Shown one piece after another: positions 14,261 through 22,793 of a stretch of 39,932 nt of DNA. The notes beneath the pieces are model-generated. The model did not search any database and had not been told where the DNA came from. It saw only the letters and a list, made by a program, of their open reading frames with translations. The translations under genes were made by a program, and so were the position numbers. Origin of the DNA: Parachlamydiales bacterium (lineage in GTDB: Bacteria > Chlamydiota > Chlamydiia > Chlamydiales > Parachlamydiaceae); the NCBI GenBank assembly GCA_020051075.1, contig JAGVJP010000131.1, positions 1 to 39,932 on the forward strand. The letters run 5' to 3'. Each line of letters begins with the position of its first letter. The stretch's first letter is position 1.

Positions 14261-15265
14261 TTAATAATAAACAGTACAACCCCGTTGCTCAAGCTCTTGA
14301 AACCAGTCTGGGATCTCCAAGTTCTTATTCAACCTGACATCCAACTTCTCCAAGTTGACAAGATGGCGAATACTAGAAGGCAAAAAGGTTAATTGATTGT
14401 CCCGCAAATCCAAAAAACGAAGCGATGTTAACTTCCCGATGGTTGCGGGAATAGAGGTCATTTTATTGGTTCTTAAGTCAAGATCGGTCAGCTTCTGTAG
14501 ATCACCTATGGTTTCTGGAAGTGCTGTCAAAGCATTATTTTCTAACATCAATTTTCTCAAATTTCTTAAAGAACCAATCGATTGGGGTAGAGACTGGATT
14601 TTATTGTTCATCGCATACACCTCTTTCAACTGTTTCAGTTCCCCAATTGAATCAGGCAAGGAGACAATGTTGTTATTTTGCATACGCAACTCGACAAGAC
14701 CATCTAAGCTGCCAAACCAGTCCGGAAGAGCATCAAAACCATTATGAGTGATGTTTAAATAAGCAAGAGACTTCAAGTTCTTTAATGATTCAGGCAACCT
14801 TGTCAGATGGTTGCTGGCAAGATAGAGAAAGCAGAGATTGAACAAATCGCCTAACTCATCGGGCAACCTGCATAACTCATTGTAATTTAAGTCCAATACT
14901 TGCAGATTCTTCAGATTTCCAATCTCGGCAGGCAGAGAAGAGATGCTGTTTTGACTTGCATTGATCCTTTCTAAATGGGTCATTTGCAAAAGCGGCTTGG
15001 GGAATGTCGTGAGCCGATTTTTATAAATATTGAACCTTTTAAGAGAGGTCAAATGAACGATGTCCGCTGGGACCTCCTCGATTTGATTATCGTCAAACCA
15101 TATCTCTTCAAGCTCGCTTTCAATATAAACCTCTTCAGGAATGGTTGATAATTGCTGACTGCTGAGATTGAGTGTCATGGATGGCTGTCTCAGTGGTTCT
15201 TTAACGGCATAGACCGAGGATGATAGCATTGCTAGGGCAAGACAAATGATGATTATGTGATTCAT
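14261..15265 (-). CDS. Secreted leucine-rich-repeat protein
   Basis: 334 residues. Signal peptide MNHIIIICLALAMLSSSVYA (1-20), then about 12 LRRs of 23 residues with the bacterial/plant-like consensus LxxLxxLxLxxNxLxxLPxxIGxL (GNLKNLQVLDLNYNELCRLP and others). The C-terminus closes with ..LNKNLEIPDWFQELEQRGCTVYY. This is the typical intracellular-pathogen LRR type and differs from the cysteine-type LRRs at 9478-12844. Likely exported, with a protein-binding role. The partner is unknown. Confidence 0.9.
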   Translation of the reverse strand: MNHIIIICLALAMLSSSVYAVKEPLRQPSMTLNLSSQQLSTIPEEVYIESELEEIWFDDNQIEEVPADIVHLTSLKRFNIYKNRLTTFPKPLLQMTHLERINASQNSISSLPAEIGNLKNLQVLDLNYNELCRLPDELGDLFNLCFLYLASNHLTRLPESLKNLKSLAYLNITHNGFDALPDWFGSLDGLVELRMQNNNIVSLPDSIGELKQLKEVYAMNNKIQSLPQSIGSLRNLRKLMLENNALTALPETIGDLQKLTDLDLRTNKMTSIPATIGKLTSLRFLDLRDNQLTFLPSSIRHLVNLEKLDVRLNKNLEIPDWFQELEQRGCTVYY

Positions 15266-15526
15266 AGCTGAGAAAGTTTTTGAAACATCATAGCATAAAA
15301 ATCATTACAGAAAAGAAGTAAAAATCCAAAGCGAGTTAGCAACTGATGCGTATGGGATGGGAAGGATAGGACAGGATGATAGTGTAGTGTAAATTTTCTT
15401 CCTTGCGTCTTCTTTGTTTCTTTGCGTTAAAAAAGGGGGGAAGCAGGAGAGCACGAACTTTGGAGCTTGCAATTTGGGAATTTAATCGTTTATCTTATCA
15501 GAGATTTTTTTCAGAGGCGCGCCGAA

Positions 15527-17311
15527 ATGAAAAACACCTCTATATCTTCCCACAGTCTCATTTCCTTTATTTGGAAATTTGTCCGTATCCAACGGTGGAA
15601 GTTCTTCTTTATTTTCTTGCTTTCCTTAACATGGTCGATCGATTCCACAGTGTGGCCTTATCTCTTAGGGTTAATTATAGACACATTGACCCACTATGAC
15701 ATGGATCGATCCAACGCCTGGATGCCTTTAAAATGGCTTCTGGTCGCAGGCGTTTGTTTATGGATCTTGGTAGAAATTTGCTTTCGCACCCGCGATTTTA
15801 TTCGTGTTCGAGCTCTTCCTAAGCTCGAAGCCGATATCCGTATGGCGATGTTCGACCACATCCAATACCACTCGCCTAAATACTTCAATGAACACTTTGC
15901 AGGAAGCCTATCCAACAAAATCAGCGACATGACGACTCATGTGACGTCGATCCTTCAAAATCTGATGGTTTTTATCCCTGCTGTCGCTTCTTCTATCCTG
16001 ATTATTTTGTTTTTTTCCCGCGTCAACCCCCTCTTCGCGACGATTTTGGCCGTTTGGATTATCCTCCATATCTGTATCTGCATCTTTTTTAATGCACGAT
16101 GCGTGAAATATTCTAACGAACACGGTGAGGCTCGCAGCAACCTTGCAGGCAAAATCGTCGACAGCTTCACCAACAATTTTGCAGTTAATCTCTTCTCCCG
16201 CTTTCAATTTGAGAAACTGCGCATTGCCTCCTCCCAGAAAATAGAACAGGAAAAAAACACTCGCGCACAATACTCCATCGCAGTGATGCTTTTATCGCTA
16301 ACAATCCTATTTCTGATAGGGATCATCACCTTAAACGGATTCCTGATCCTCTATTGGATGCAAAGCAAAATCTCCACTGGCGAAGTAATCCAGGTGTTTA
16401 ACACCACCTTCAATGTGGTCATGATCTTATGGGTTGCAGGAGATGTGATGCCGCAATTTTTCAAATCGGTAGGGATTGCACGCCAAGCCCTCTCTGTCAT
16501 GAATGATCCGCAAGATGTCATCGACCCTCCCAATGCCCCCTCTCTCGTCGTCAATCAAGGAGAAATCATCTTCGAGAATGTCTTTTTCCAATATGGAGAG
16601 AAAACGCTGTTCGATAACAAAAATGTCCATATTAAAGGTGGGGAAAAAGTCGGCCTCGTCGGGTATTCGGGAGCTGGGAAGTCAACGTTCGTCAATTTAA
16701 TTTTGAGATTCTATCCCATAAAAAAAGGGAAAATCTTGATTGATGGACAAGATATCGCCCATGTCACATTCGATTCCCTTCGCAGGCAGGTTTCTCTGAT
16801 CCCGCAAGACCCTCTTCTTTTTCACCGTACACTAGAAGAAAACATCCTCTATGGCAACGTCGAGGCATCTCACGATGAGGTGATTCATGCAGCCAAATTG
16901 GCTCACTGCGACGAATTTATCAAAAGATGTCCTAAAGGGTATGATTCCCTTGTGGGGGAACGGGGAACGAAGCTCTCGGGGGGCGAACGCCAAAGGATCG
17001 CCATTGCACGTGCGATTCTTGCCGCTTCACCTATTCTTATTCTCGATGAAGCTACATCCTCGCTCGACTCTGTCACTGAAAAGTTTATTCAGGAAAGCTT
17101 AGACTGCCTCATGGAAAACCGGACTACCCTCGTCATTGCCCACCGCCTCTCAACGCTTGCCAGAATGGATCGCATCCTCGTCTTCGATCAAGGAAAAATC
17201 GTGGAAGAAGGAACCCATCGTGCATTGATGTCCAAAGAGGGCCACTATGCACGGATGTGGCAGATGCAAGCAGGAGGGTTTTTGCCAGACATTCCAACTG
17301 ATTTCAGATAA
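15527..17311 (+). CDS. ABC exporter, fused membrane and ATPase domains (MsbA/MDR-like)
   Basis: 594 residues. An N-terminal type I exporter membrane domain (six helices between about 25 and 300) is followed by a nucleotide-binding domain with Walker A GYSGAGKS (379-386), signature LSGGERQR (483-490), Walker B ILILDEAT with D507-E508, and the H-loop IAHRLSTL. It works as a homodimer or heterodimer that extrudes lipids, drugs or peptides at the inner membrane. The frame opens at a TTG at 15467, but the ATG at 15527 has GAGG nine bases before it and is preferred. No partner gene is adjacent. The substrate is unknown. Confidence 0.93.
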   Translation: MKNTSISSHSLISFIWKFVRIQRWKFFFIFLLSLTWSIDSTVWPYLLGLIIDTLTHYDMDRSNAWMPLKWLLVAGVCLWILVEICFRTRDFIRVRALPKLEADIRMAMFDHIQYHSPKYFNEHFAGSLSNKISDMTTHVTSILQNLMVFIPAVASSILIILFFSRVNPLFATILAVWIILHICICIFFNARCVKYSNEHGEARSNLAGKIVDSFTNNFAVNLFSRFQFEKLRIASSQKIEQEKNTRAQYSIAVMLLSLTILFLIGIITLNGFLILYWMQSKISTGEVIQVFNTTFNVVMILWVAGDVMPQFFKSVGIARQALSVMNDPQDVIDPPNAPSLVVNQGEIIFENVFFQYGEKTLFDNKNVHIKGGEKVGLVGYSGAGKSTFVNLILRFYPIKKGKILIDGQDIAHVTFDSLRRQVSLIPQDPLLFHRTLEENILYGNVEASHDEVIHAAKLAHCDEFIKRCPKGYDSLVGERGTKLSGGERQRIAIARAILAASPILILDEATSSLDSVTEKFIQESLDCLMENRTTLVIAHRLSTLARMDRILVFDQGKIVEEGTHRALMSKEGHYARMWQMQAGGFLPDIPTDFR

Positions 17312-17352
17312 GCCTTTGGAAATGGTATTTCATATGCTAGAGCACTATAGTT

Positions 17353-19365
17353 CTATGCAGAGAGTGCAATAGGCTCCTCTCTCATAGACTGCTGCAAACG
17401 GAGCCGCCTCTGTAATACTCTCCATTTAATCAGCTCACCTTTATAGAAGAGGAGAAATTTGATAGCTTCCGCATGATCTTCAGTGCCAGCAGATTCTTTC
17501 GCTTTCATCTTGGACGTAAACGTTTCGATAGCGACTTGTATTGCAGCAAGCTTAGGCTTTGTCAAGCTATGGGCATAGATCGCTTTGAGCATCTCCCAAT
17601 CTGGAGCAATCGGACATTCACCTCTTAGATGGGTCAAAAAATATTCATTCAAGTGCGCCAATCTGGCGTCGGCAGTACACAAATGCTTGATTTCTTTAGC
17701 TATTGCTGCGGCTGCCTCTGGATCTAACCCTTTAATCTTACGTAGTAAACGTCTAATCACCGCGAGCATAATAGACTGCAAGTTGTAATAACTGCAGTTT
17801 CCTACAGTTTGAGCTTTTTCGCGGAAGTATTCTTTGGCATCGGTCATTTTAAAACTGAAAGCTTTTAATAGCAAACTTCCGTCAGATTTACCTGCTTGAC
17901 GGCTGCAGGATTTTACAATCTTTAACATTTCCCTTTTATCGACCTTCAAGACATTTATCCCTGGAAAACCGTAAGCGAATAAGCCACGGTTGCATATCTC
18001 GATGAAGTATTGAGAGGATTCTGGATCTTTTGAAACGACCACACCCCAAAAATGCCCTGATGATTTTTTCGAAGACCCTTCTGGAAGTTTTCTACGTGTG
18101 CTCATGAGAAAAACCACCATCTCTCCACTGTCTAGGCAACGTACGCCTTCTTTAGAGAGCTCGCCAGTTTTTATCTCAATGCGGTTCCCTCGATGTTGAA
18201 AGCCGTCACTTATCAAAGAAACAACACTACCCATCGACTGAGAAGCTTTCTTTAGATCATCTTCACTGAGTTGGTCAAGGGCTTTTTTTGCGTTGTCGGA
18301 AAGGCGATCCCATATGCTGCCTTGTTTGTTAAGCAAATCGCTCTGCAATTCTCTGTAAAACCCAGTGCTGCGAAAGATAAAATCACTGACGGTGAATTCT
18401 TTGAAGTAGCCAGAGCGCTTCAGCGATACTGAGGAATCAAAACTTTCCATCGTAAAACTCCCCGGGACTGAAAACTTATGAGATAGCATCACCCTGCCGT
18501 TAAATTCCCGCAGCCATGCTTGATCTTCCTGAGTTGTCTGCATTAGAAACGGCCCCATCTTAGGACGATTTTTCAAGGCAATGAGCAGAGGAGAATACTT
18601 GCCGCGAAAGTGTCGGGTATTAGCGCCCTTATGCAGCAATAAGATAGCCAAATCACAGTAGGAATGTTTACAAGCATACATTAACGGGGAACACCCATTT
18701 AAAGTCAAGTTAACGACTGGAGGATAAATTTCTATGGCCTGCTCAGCAAGTCTGAGATCATTTGTTCTGACTGCTTTCCAAAGTTTTGCCTGTGAAAAAA
18801 CTGAAACTTCTTTTGGCACTGCATCTAAGAAGGGCTTCATTACAGCTCCATAATCGATAGCGAGTGAAACAGGGGAATTTCCATTAAGTTCTACGTTAGG
18901 ATTGCTTCCATGCTTCAGAAGCAGAAGGGCAATCTCACAGCGTCCTCGTTTGCAGGCTTCTAATAGTGGAGAATCTTGCCCTTGGCCCTGGACTATCGCA
19001 GGGTATAAGGCGATTGCCTGCTCAGCGAGATCAAGATCATCCGTAGCAAGAGCCTCACATAGCTTTTCCTTAGCTTCGACAAGGCGCCAGATCGCTGGCT
19101 TAGCAGCCGAAAATATTGTCTTGGCAGCTTTAAGCTTATGTTCATTTTTTTCGAGTTTCTTAAATTTCTCGATGATGGATCTGATGTCATCGACTGCGCA
19201 CAAAGTATCATCACTTCCAAAATTAAGTGCTGCCTGTATTGCCGATATCACATCACTAACAGATAGATTTCGCTCTTGCAGTTCGAAGAGGCTATTTCCG
19301 GTCAAACACCGGTTCATCATGTCATAATAATCTTTGGGCGAACCCAATGCAGTGCTTAAAATCAT
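17353..19365 (-). CDS. Ankyrin-repeat protein with CE-clan-like cysteine protease constellation
   Basis: 670 residues. Ankyrin units occupy about 128-165 (DSPLLEACKRGRCEIALLLLKHG) and 222-260 (GCSPLMYACKHSYCDLAILL). The C-terminal half has, in order, GHFWGVVVS with His438, IEICNRG with Glu456 and Asn459, and AQTVGNCSYYNLQSIM with Gln519 and Cys524. That His - acidic/Asn - Gln - Cys order and the local contexts match CE-clan cysteine proteases and acyltransferases (Ulp1/YopJ type; chlamydial ChlaDub1 belongs there). This is motif-based inference. No signal peptide. Such ankyrin-protease proteins are typical secreted effectors acting on host ubiquitin-like proteins. A promoter is at 19410-19439; no Shine-Dalgarno is evident. 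Confidence 0.75.
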   Translation of the reverse strand: MILSTALGSPKDYYDMMNRCLTGNSLFELQERNLSVSDVISAIQAALNFGSDDTLCAVDDIRSIIEKFKKLEKNEHKLKAAKTIFSAAKPAIWRLVEAKEKLCEALATDDLDLAEQAIALYPAIVQGQGQDSPLLEACKRGRCEIALLLLKHGSNPNVELNGNSPVSLAIDYGAVMKPFLDAVPKEVSVFSQAKLWKAVRTNDLRLAEQAIEIYPPVVNLTLNGCSPLMYACKHSYCDLAILLLHKGANTRHFRGKYSPLLIALKNRPKMGPFLMQTTQEDQAWLREFNGRVMLSHKFSVPGSFTMESFDSSVSLKRSGYFKEFTVSDFIFRSTGFYRELQSDLLNKQGSIWDRLSDNAKKALDQLSEDDLKKASQSMGSVVSLISDGFQHRGNRIEIKTGELSKEGVRCLDSGEMVVFLMSTRRKLPEGSSKKSSGHFWGVVVSKDPESSQYFIEICNRGLFAYGFPGINVLKVDKREMLKIVKSCSRQAGKSDGSLLLKAFSFKMTDAKEYFREKAQTVGNCSYYNLQSIMLAVIRRLLRKIKGLDPEAAAAIAKEIKHLCTADARLAHLNEYFLTHLRGECPIAPDWEMLKAIYAHSLTKPKLAAIQVAIETFTSKMKAKESAGTEDHAEAIKFLLFYKGELIKWRVLQRRLRLQQSMREEPIALSA

Positions 19366-19409
19366 AGATAATTATTTTAAATTTAGTTAGATAAAAAAGT
19401 GTATTTGTT

Positions 19410-19448
19410 TATTTTATCATGCTTGTAATTAATTAGCAATTAATTACA
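19410..19448 (-). promoter_or_regulatory. Promoter overlapped by a 25-bp AT-rich palindrome
   Basis: On the minus strand TTGCTA (19434-19439), a 17-base spacer and TAAAAT (19411-19416) precede the ankyrin-protease gene by about 45 bases. The -35 lies inside TGTAATTAATT-AGC-AATTAATTACA (19424-19448), a perfect palindrome. The overlap suggests repression, but AT-rich palindromes also occur by chance. The rest of the gap 19366-19579 is AT-rich without other features. Confidence 0.55.
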
Positions 19449-19579
19449 ATCACAACTAAATAAAAAAAATAATTTAACTATCTGTTAGATTGGAACATTA
19501 GACCAAAAGAGATAATTGAGAAAATTGGGACTAAACCAGTGCCGTAAGCTATCTCCAAAAGTAGCCACACTCGCCTAGG

Positions 19580-19795
19580 CTAGGATGAGATTGTTATGAA
19601 TAAACATCCGGATGCTTCCAATGCTTCTTCATGTAATAATCGATTAGCGGCTTCAAGCGGAAATCCCGGACAAGCGCCTGTCACAGTAATGCAGTCTTTT
19701 GCTGCTATTGCACACCCAAGTTCATAGGCGATTTTTTTATGAGCAGTTGAAAGTCTACCAGAAGCTGATCCCATGACTCCAATCTTTAACTTCAT
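19580..19795 (-). pseudogene. Truncated LOG/TIGR00725-like nucleotide-binding protein
   Basis: 71 residues (MKLKIGVMGSASG..ELGCAIAAKDCITVTGACPGFPLEAAN) match the N-terminal third of the SLOG/TIGR00725 family, which has a Rossmann fold and is normally about 160-200 residues long. The frame ends just where the LVIGISP-like strand would follow (LFITISS, stop), so the rest is lost. GGGGA precedes the ATG. Probably a decayed gene. It is divergent from the dodecin gene, which starts 90 bases away. Confidence 0.65.
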
Positions 19796-19885
19796 TTTGT
19801 CCCCTGATAAACAAGCTGTTATTTTAGCTTGATTTTAAACTTAAAATTATAAAATGTAAAAATAAAAAGCAAAAAGGGGGCAACC

Positions 19886-20095
19886 ATGTCTATAGTGAAA
19901 GTGATCGAAGTGATCAGCGAAGGCAACACAATTGATGAGGCTTTGAAGGCAGGTGTGACAGAGGCAGCGAAAACAGTAGAAAATATTACGCAAATCAATG
20001 TCGTCCACATTGAAGGAATTGTCGAAAATCAAAAGGTTAAGAAATTTCGGATAAACTCAAAAATCAGCTTTGTTGTTCATCATCCAAAGGGATAA
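19886..20095 (+). CDS. Dodecin family flavin-binding protein
   Basis: 69 residues, full family length. The beginning MSIVKVIEVISEGNTIDEAL.. and the later KTVENITQINVVHIEGIVENQKVKKFRINSKISFVV follow the dodecin pattern. Dodecins assemble into hollow dodecamers that store riboflavin, FMN or related flavins and protect against photoreactive flavin. The binding-region Trp of archaeal-type dodecins is replaced here (QINVVH), so the ligand may differ. GGGGG lies just before the ATG. Monocistronic. Confidence 0.9.
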   Translation: MSIVKVIEVISEGNTIDEALKAGVTEAAKTVENITQINVVHIEGIVENQKVKKFRINSKISFVVHHPKG

Positions 20096-20156
20096 AGTTC
20101 TTAGAGAAAAATCTGAAAAAGATAGCCGACAGCTAATCTCCAATCAACAGGATAAA

Positions 20157-20481
20157 CAAAGGGACAAAACAGGATAGGCAGGATCGCTTCGCGGCAGGAT
20201 AGGCAAGATAGAGCAAAAAAATTTTACAGGATGGGAAGGATAAGAAAGATAGTGATGGGTTAGATGCAATAATTCGGAAATGAGAAATTAAAAAAACAAG
20301 ATTGTTCGTTACCCATAACAAGGCGAATTTATTGATTAATTCAACCTTTTTCTTGTTCTTTAACTTAAAGATATCCTCATCATCACGATCTTTCCTATCC
20401 TTCCCATCCTGTAAATTTTTTTGCTCTATCTTGCCTATCCTGCCGCGAAGCGATCCTGCCTATCCTGTTTTGTCCCTTTGC
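20157..20481. repeat. Large inverted repeat with ~95-bp arms
   Basis: The left arm (20157-20257) and the right arm (20390-20481) are nearly perfect reverse complements, containing AAACAGGATAGGCAGGATCG.. and its GCGGCAGGATAGGC.. mirror. About 130 bases of unique AT-rich sequence lie between. This fills the 395-base gap between dodecin and the permease gene. No transposase is seen. It belongs to the genome's GGATAGGCAGGAT family. Confidence 0.9.
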
Positions 20482-20490
20482 TTATCCTTG

Positions 20491-21621
20491 CTACAAGATG
20501 CGGCGGCGGAAGAAGAGGGTAGCACCAGTTAGGGTGAAAATGGCAATCAACGCCATCGGCCAGATGTTTTCGAACACGATCGTTGCAGGCATCTCTTTTA
20601 AAAATACCCCTTTAGCAACGACTAAATAGTAGCGGAGAGGATTCAACAAAGTGGCATTCTGCAGCCAGACAGGCATATTTTCAATGGGAGTGGCATATCC
20701 TGACAACGTCACCGCCGGAGTCATAAAAACAAAAGAACCGAGAATCGCCTGCTGCTGTGTCATGGAGAGCGACGAGATAAACAAACCCACTCCGACGATG
20801 GATGAGATGAAGACAGTCATCGCAAGATAAAGCAACCAGAGAGAACCGACAAAAGGAATCTGAAAAATAAAGACAGCAGCAACGATGATCACTGTCCCTT
20901 CGATCAGTCCGATGATCAAGGCAGGGATCGTTTTGCCGATCATGATTTCAAGAGGCAGGAGCGGAGAGACGAGAAGCTGGTCGAACGTACCTAATTCTCT
21001 TTCACGAGCTATTGACAACGCTGTGATCGTCAGCGCAATGAGCATCGTCAAAATCCCTGATAAATTGGGAACGTTAAACCAATAGTAGAGAAGATTGGGG
21101 TTGAACCAATTGCGCGGAAAGAGTTGAGTATTTTGCTGGTCGATGCCTACCCTTGCAGTAAAGTCGAGGTTGTATTGGCTGATGATATTCAAAGCATAGC
21201 CTTGGACAATCTGAGCAGTGTTGGACCGCCTTCCATCAAGGATCAGCTGGATATCGACTTTTTTCTTTGCACGGAGCCGCCGAGAAAAGAGTTCATCGAT
21301 GTGGATGACCATGATCGCACGCTGGTTGTCGATCACATCGGCAATATCTGCTACCTTTTCTAAATAGATGATATGGTTGAAAGTGGGAGAGCCATGAAAT
21401 CGCTGGAGCAGTTCGAAGGACTCAGCGCCAGCATCGCGGTTGAGGATCGCAATCGGAACGTTTTTGACATCGAGGGTGGCGGCCATTGAAAACACAGCGA
21501 GCTGAATAATCGGAGGGACAATCAAGACAAAACGGCTCTTCTTATCGCGCCAGACCGCTAAAATCTCCTTTACAATCAACGTTCTGATCCTCTGCCACAT
21601 CTTCCTTACACCGTTTGCCAT
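20491..21621 (-). CDS. ybhR: ABC-2 type efflux permease, YbhR-like
   Basis: 376 residues of the ABC-2 permease family: a first membrane helix (about 28-48, FVLIVPPIIQLAVFSMAATL), a large extracytoplasmic domain to about 165, then five helices including NLSGILTMLIALTITALSIARERELGTFDQLLVSPL. The start codon shares one base with the stop of the upstream permease (TAATG), so translation is coupled. It should pair with the 390-residue permease as a heterodimer driven by the double ATPase. In E. coli the homologous YbhFSR exports cations and some drugs. Confidence 0.9.
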   Translation of the reverse strand: MANGVRKMWQRIRTLIVKEILAVWRDKKSRFVLIVPPIIQLAVFSMAATLDVKNVPIAILNRDAGAESFELLQRFHGSPTFNHIIYLEKVADIADVIDNQRAIMVIHIDELFSRRLRAKKKVDIQLILDGRRSNTAQIVQGYALNIISQYNLDFTARVGIDQQNTQLFPRNWFNPNLLYYWFNVPNLSGILTMLIALTITALSIARERELGTFDQLLVSPLLPLEIMIGKTIPALIIGLIEGTVIIVAAVFIFQIPFVGSLWLLYLAMTVFISSIVGVGLFISSLSMTQQQAILGSFVFMTPAVTLSGYATPIENMPVWLQNATLLNPLRYYLVVAKGVFLKEMPATIVFENIWPMALIAIFTLTGATLFFRRRIL

Positions 21622-22793
21622 TAATCTAAACGTTTAGCCGTTTTTAGAGAAGTGATAATGTATATGATCGATCCAAGGAGAATCATTGCGATGGAATTCG
21701 GAATAATCAAGGTCCAGACGTTGCCAACCAGAAAGAAGGTTTGAAGAAGCGAGACAAAATAGCGGGCAGGGATGAAGTGAGTCACCATCTGGATCATCCA
21801 GGGCATGCTTCCAATTTCAAAGATGAAGCCTGAGAGGATGAAACTAGGTAAAAAAGCGGCGACCATCGCGAGTTGTGCAGCGACAAACTGGTTGCGGGCG
21901 ACTGTTGAGATCAATAACCCTGTTCCAAGAGCTGTTAATAGGAATATGCTGGCTACGCCTGCGAAAATGACAAAAGAGCCTCTAAAAGGAACATCATAGA
22001 AAAATACTGCGATGATCACACAAATCGACATCGAGAACATCCCGAGGAAGAAGTAAGGGATCATCTTTGCGATGATGATTTCAAGGATACCTACAGGCGT
22101 CGCCATCAGCGCCTCCATCGTCCCCCGTTCCCACTCCCTTGAAATGACCAATGCGGTGAGGAGGGTGCCAATCAACGTCATAATGATCGCCAAAGAACCA
22201 GGAATAAGGAAGTTGCGGCTTTCGAGTTCTTCATTATACCAGAAGCGGGGCTGAGGGATCACGAGGGGAAGCCCTTTGAGGTCAAAGCTGATCGCCTCTT
22301 GCTGCAGAAAATTGGACCAAGCCCCTTGAACGTAGTTTTGAACGAAATTTGCGGTGTTGGGTTCGCTCCCATCAGCAATCACCTGGATAGGGGCAACTTC
22401 ATCTTGACGAAATCTGAAGGCTGAAAAATTTTGCGGGATGACGACGATACCCCTGACTGTCCCTCGAATCATGTCGTCATAAAAAAACCTCCTGTCACGT
22501 TCTATACGGACATTGAAGTATTTGGAGTCGATAAGGCTTTCGGCAAAACTTTGAGCGTCAGGGGCTGTATCTTCCAACACAACTCCAACGCGAAGTTTAT
22601 CCATGTCTAAAGAGACGCCAAATCCATAAATGAACATAAGAAGCAGTGGAAGGAAAAAGCAGATCAGAAAGGTGCTGGGATCTCGTCTGATCTGGTAGAC
22701 CTCTTTAAAGATTAAAGCCTTGATCCGCCGAAGACTGCCTCGACGGCTCGAAACGAGTCGATCAGATTCTGCTGGTTCAATTTGCTGCATCAT
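21621..22793 (-). CDS. ybhS: ABC-2 type efflux permease, YbhS-like
   Basis: 390 residues with the same plan as its partner: N-terminal helix at about 38-60 (TFLICFFLPLLLMFIYGFGV), a periplasmic domain, then MTLIGTLLTALVISREWERGTMEALMATPVGILEIIIAK, the diagnostic ABC-2 helix-amphipathic loop. Begins 17 bases inside the ATPase gene and ends at the start of the second permease, so it is third in a four-gene transcript. Confidence 0.9.
   Translation of the reverse strand: MMQQIEPAESDRLVSSRRGSLRRIKALIFKEVYQIRRDPSTFLICFFLPLLLMFIYGFGVSLDMDKLRVGVVLEDTAPDAQSFAESLIDSKYFNVRIERDRRFFYDDMIRGTVRGIVVIPQNFSAFRFRQDEVAPIQVIADGSEPNTANFVQNYVQGAWSNFLQQEAISFDLKGLPLVIPQPRFWYNEELESRNFLIPGSLAIIMTLIGTLLTALVISREWERGTMEALMATPVGILEIIIAKMIPYFFLGMFSMSICVIIAVFFYDVPFRGSFVIFAGVASIFLLTALGTGLLISTVARNQFVAAQLAMVAAFLPSFILSGFIFEIGSMPWMIQMVTHFIPARYFVSLLQTFFLVGNVWTLIIPNSIAMILLGSIIYIITSLKTAKRLD

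Noticed and set aside
14070..14292. Short ORFs in palindromic repeat copy B and the matching ones in copy A
   Set aside because: Frames follow the repeat, are present on both strands and differ by stops between copies.
15467..15526. TTG start for the ABC exporter
   Set aside because: The ATG at 15527 has GAGG at suitable spacing and begins a typical exporter N-terminus.
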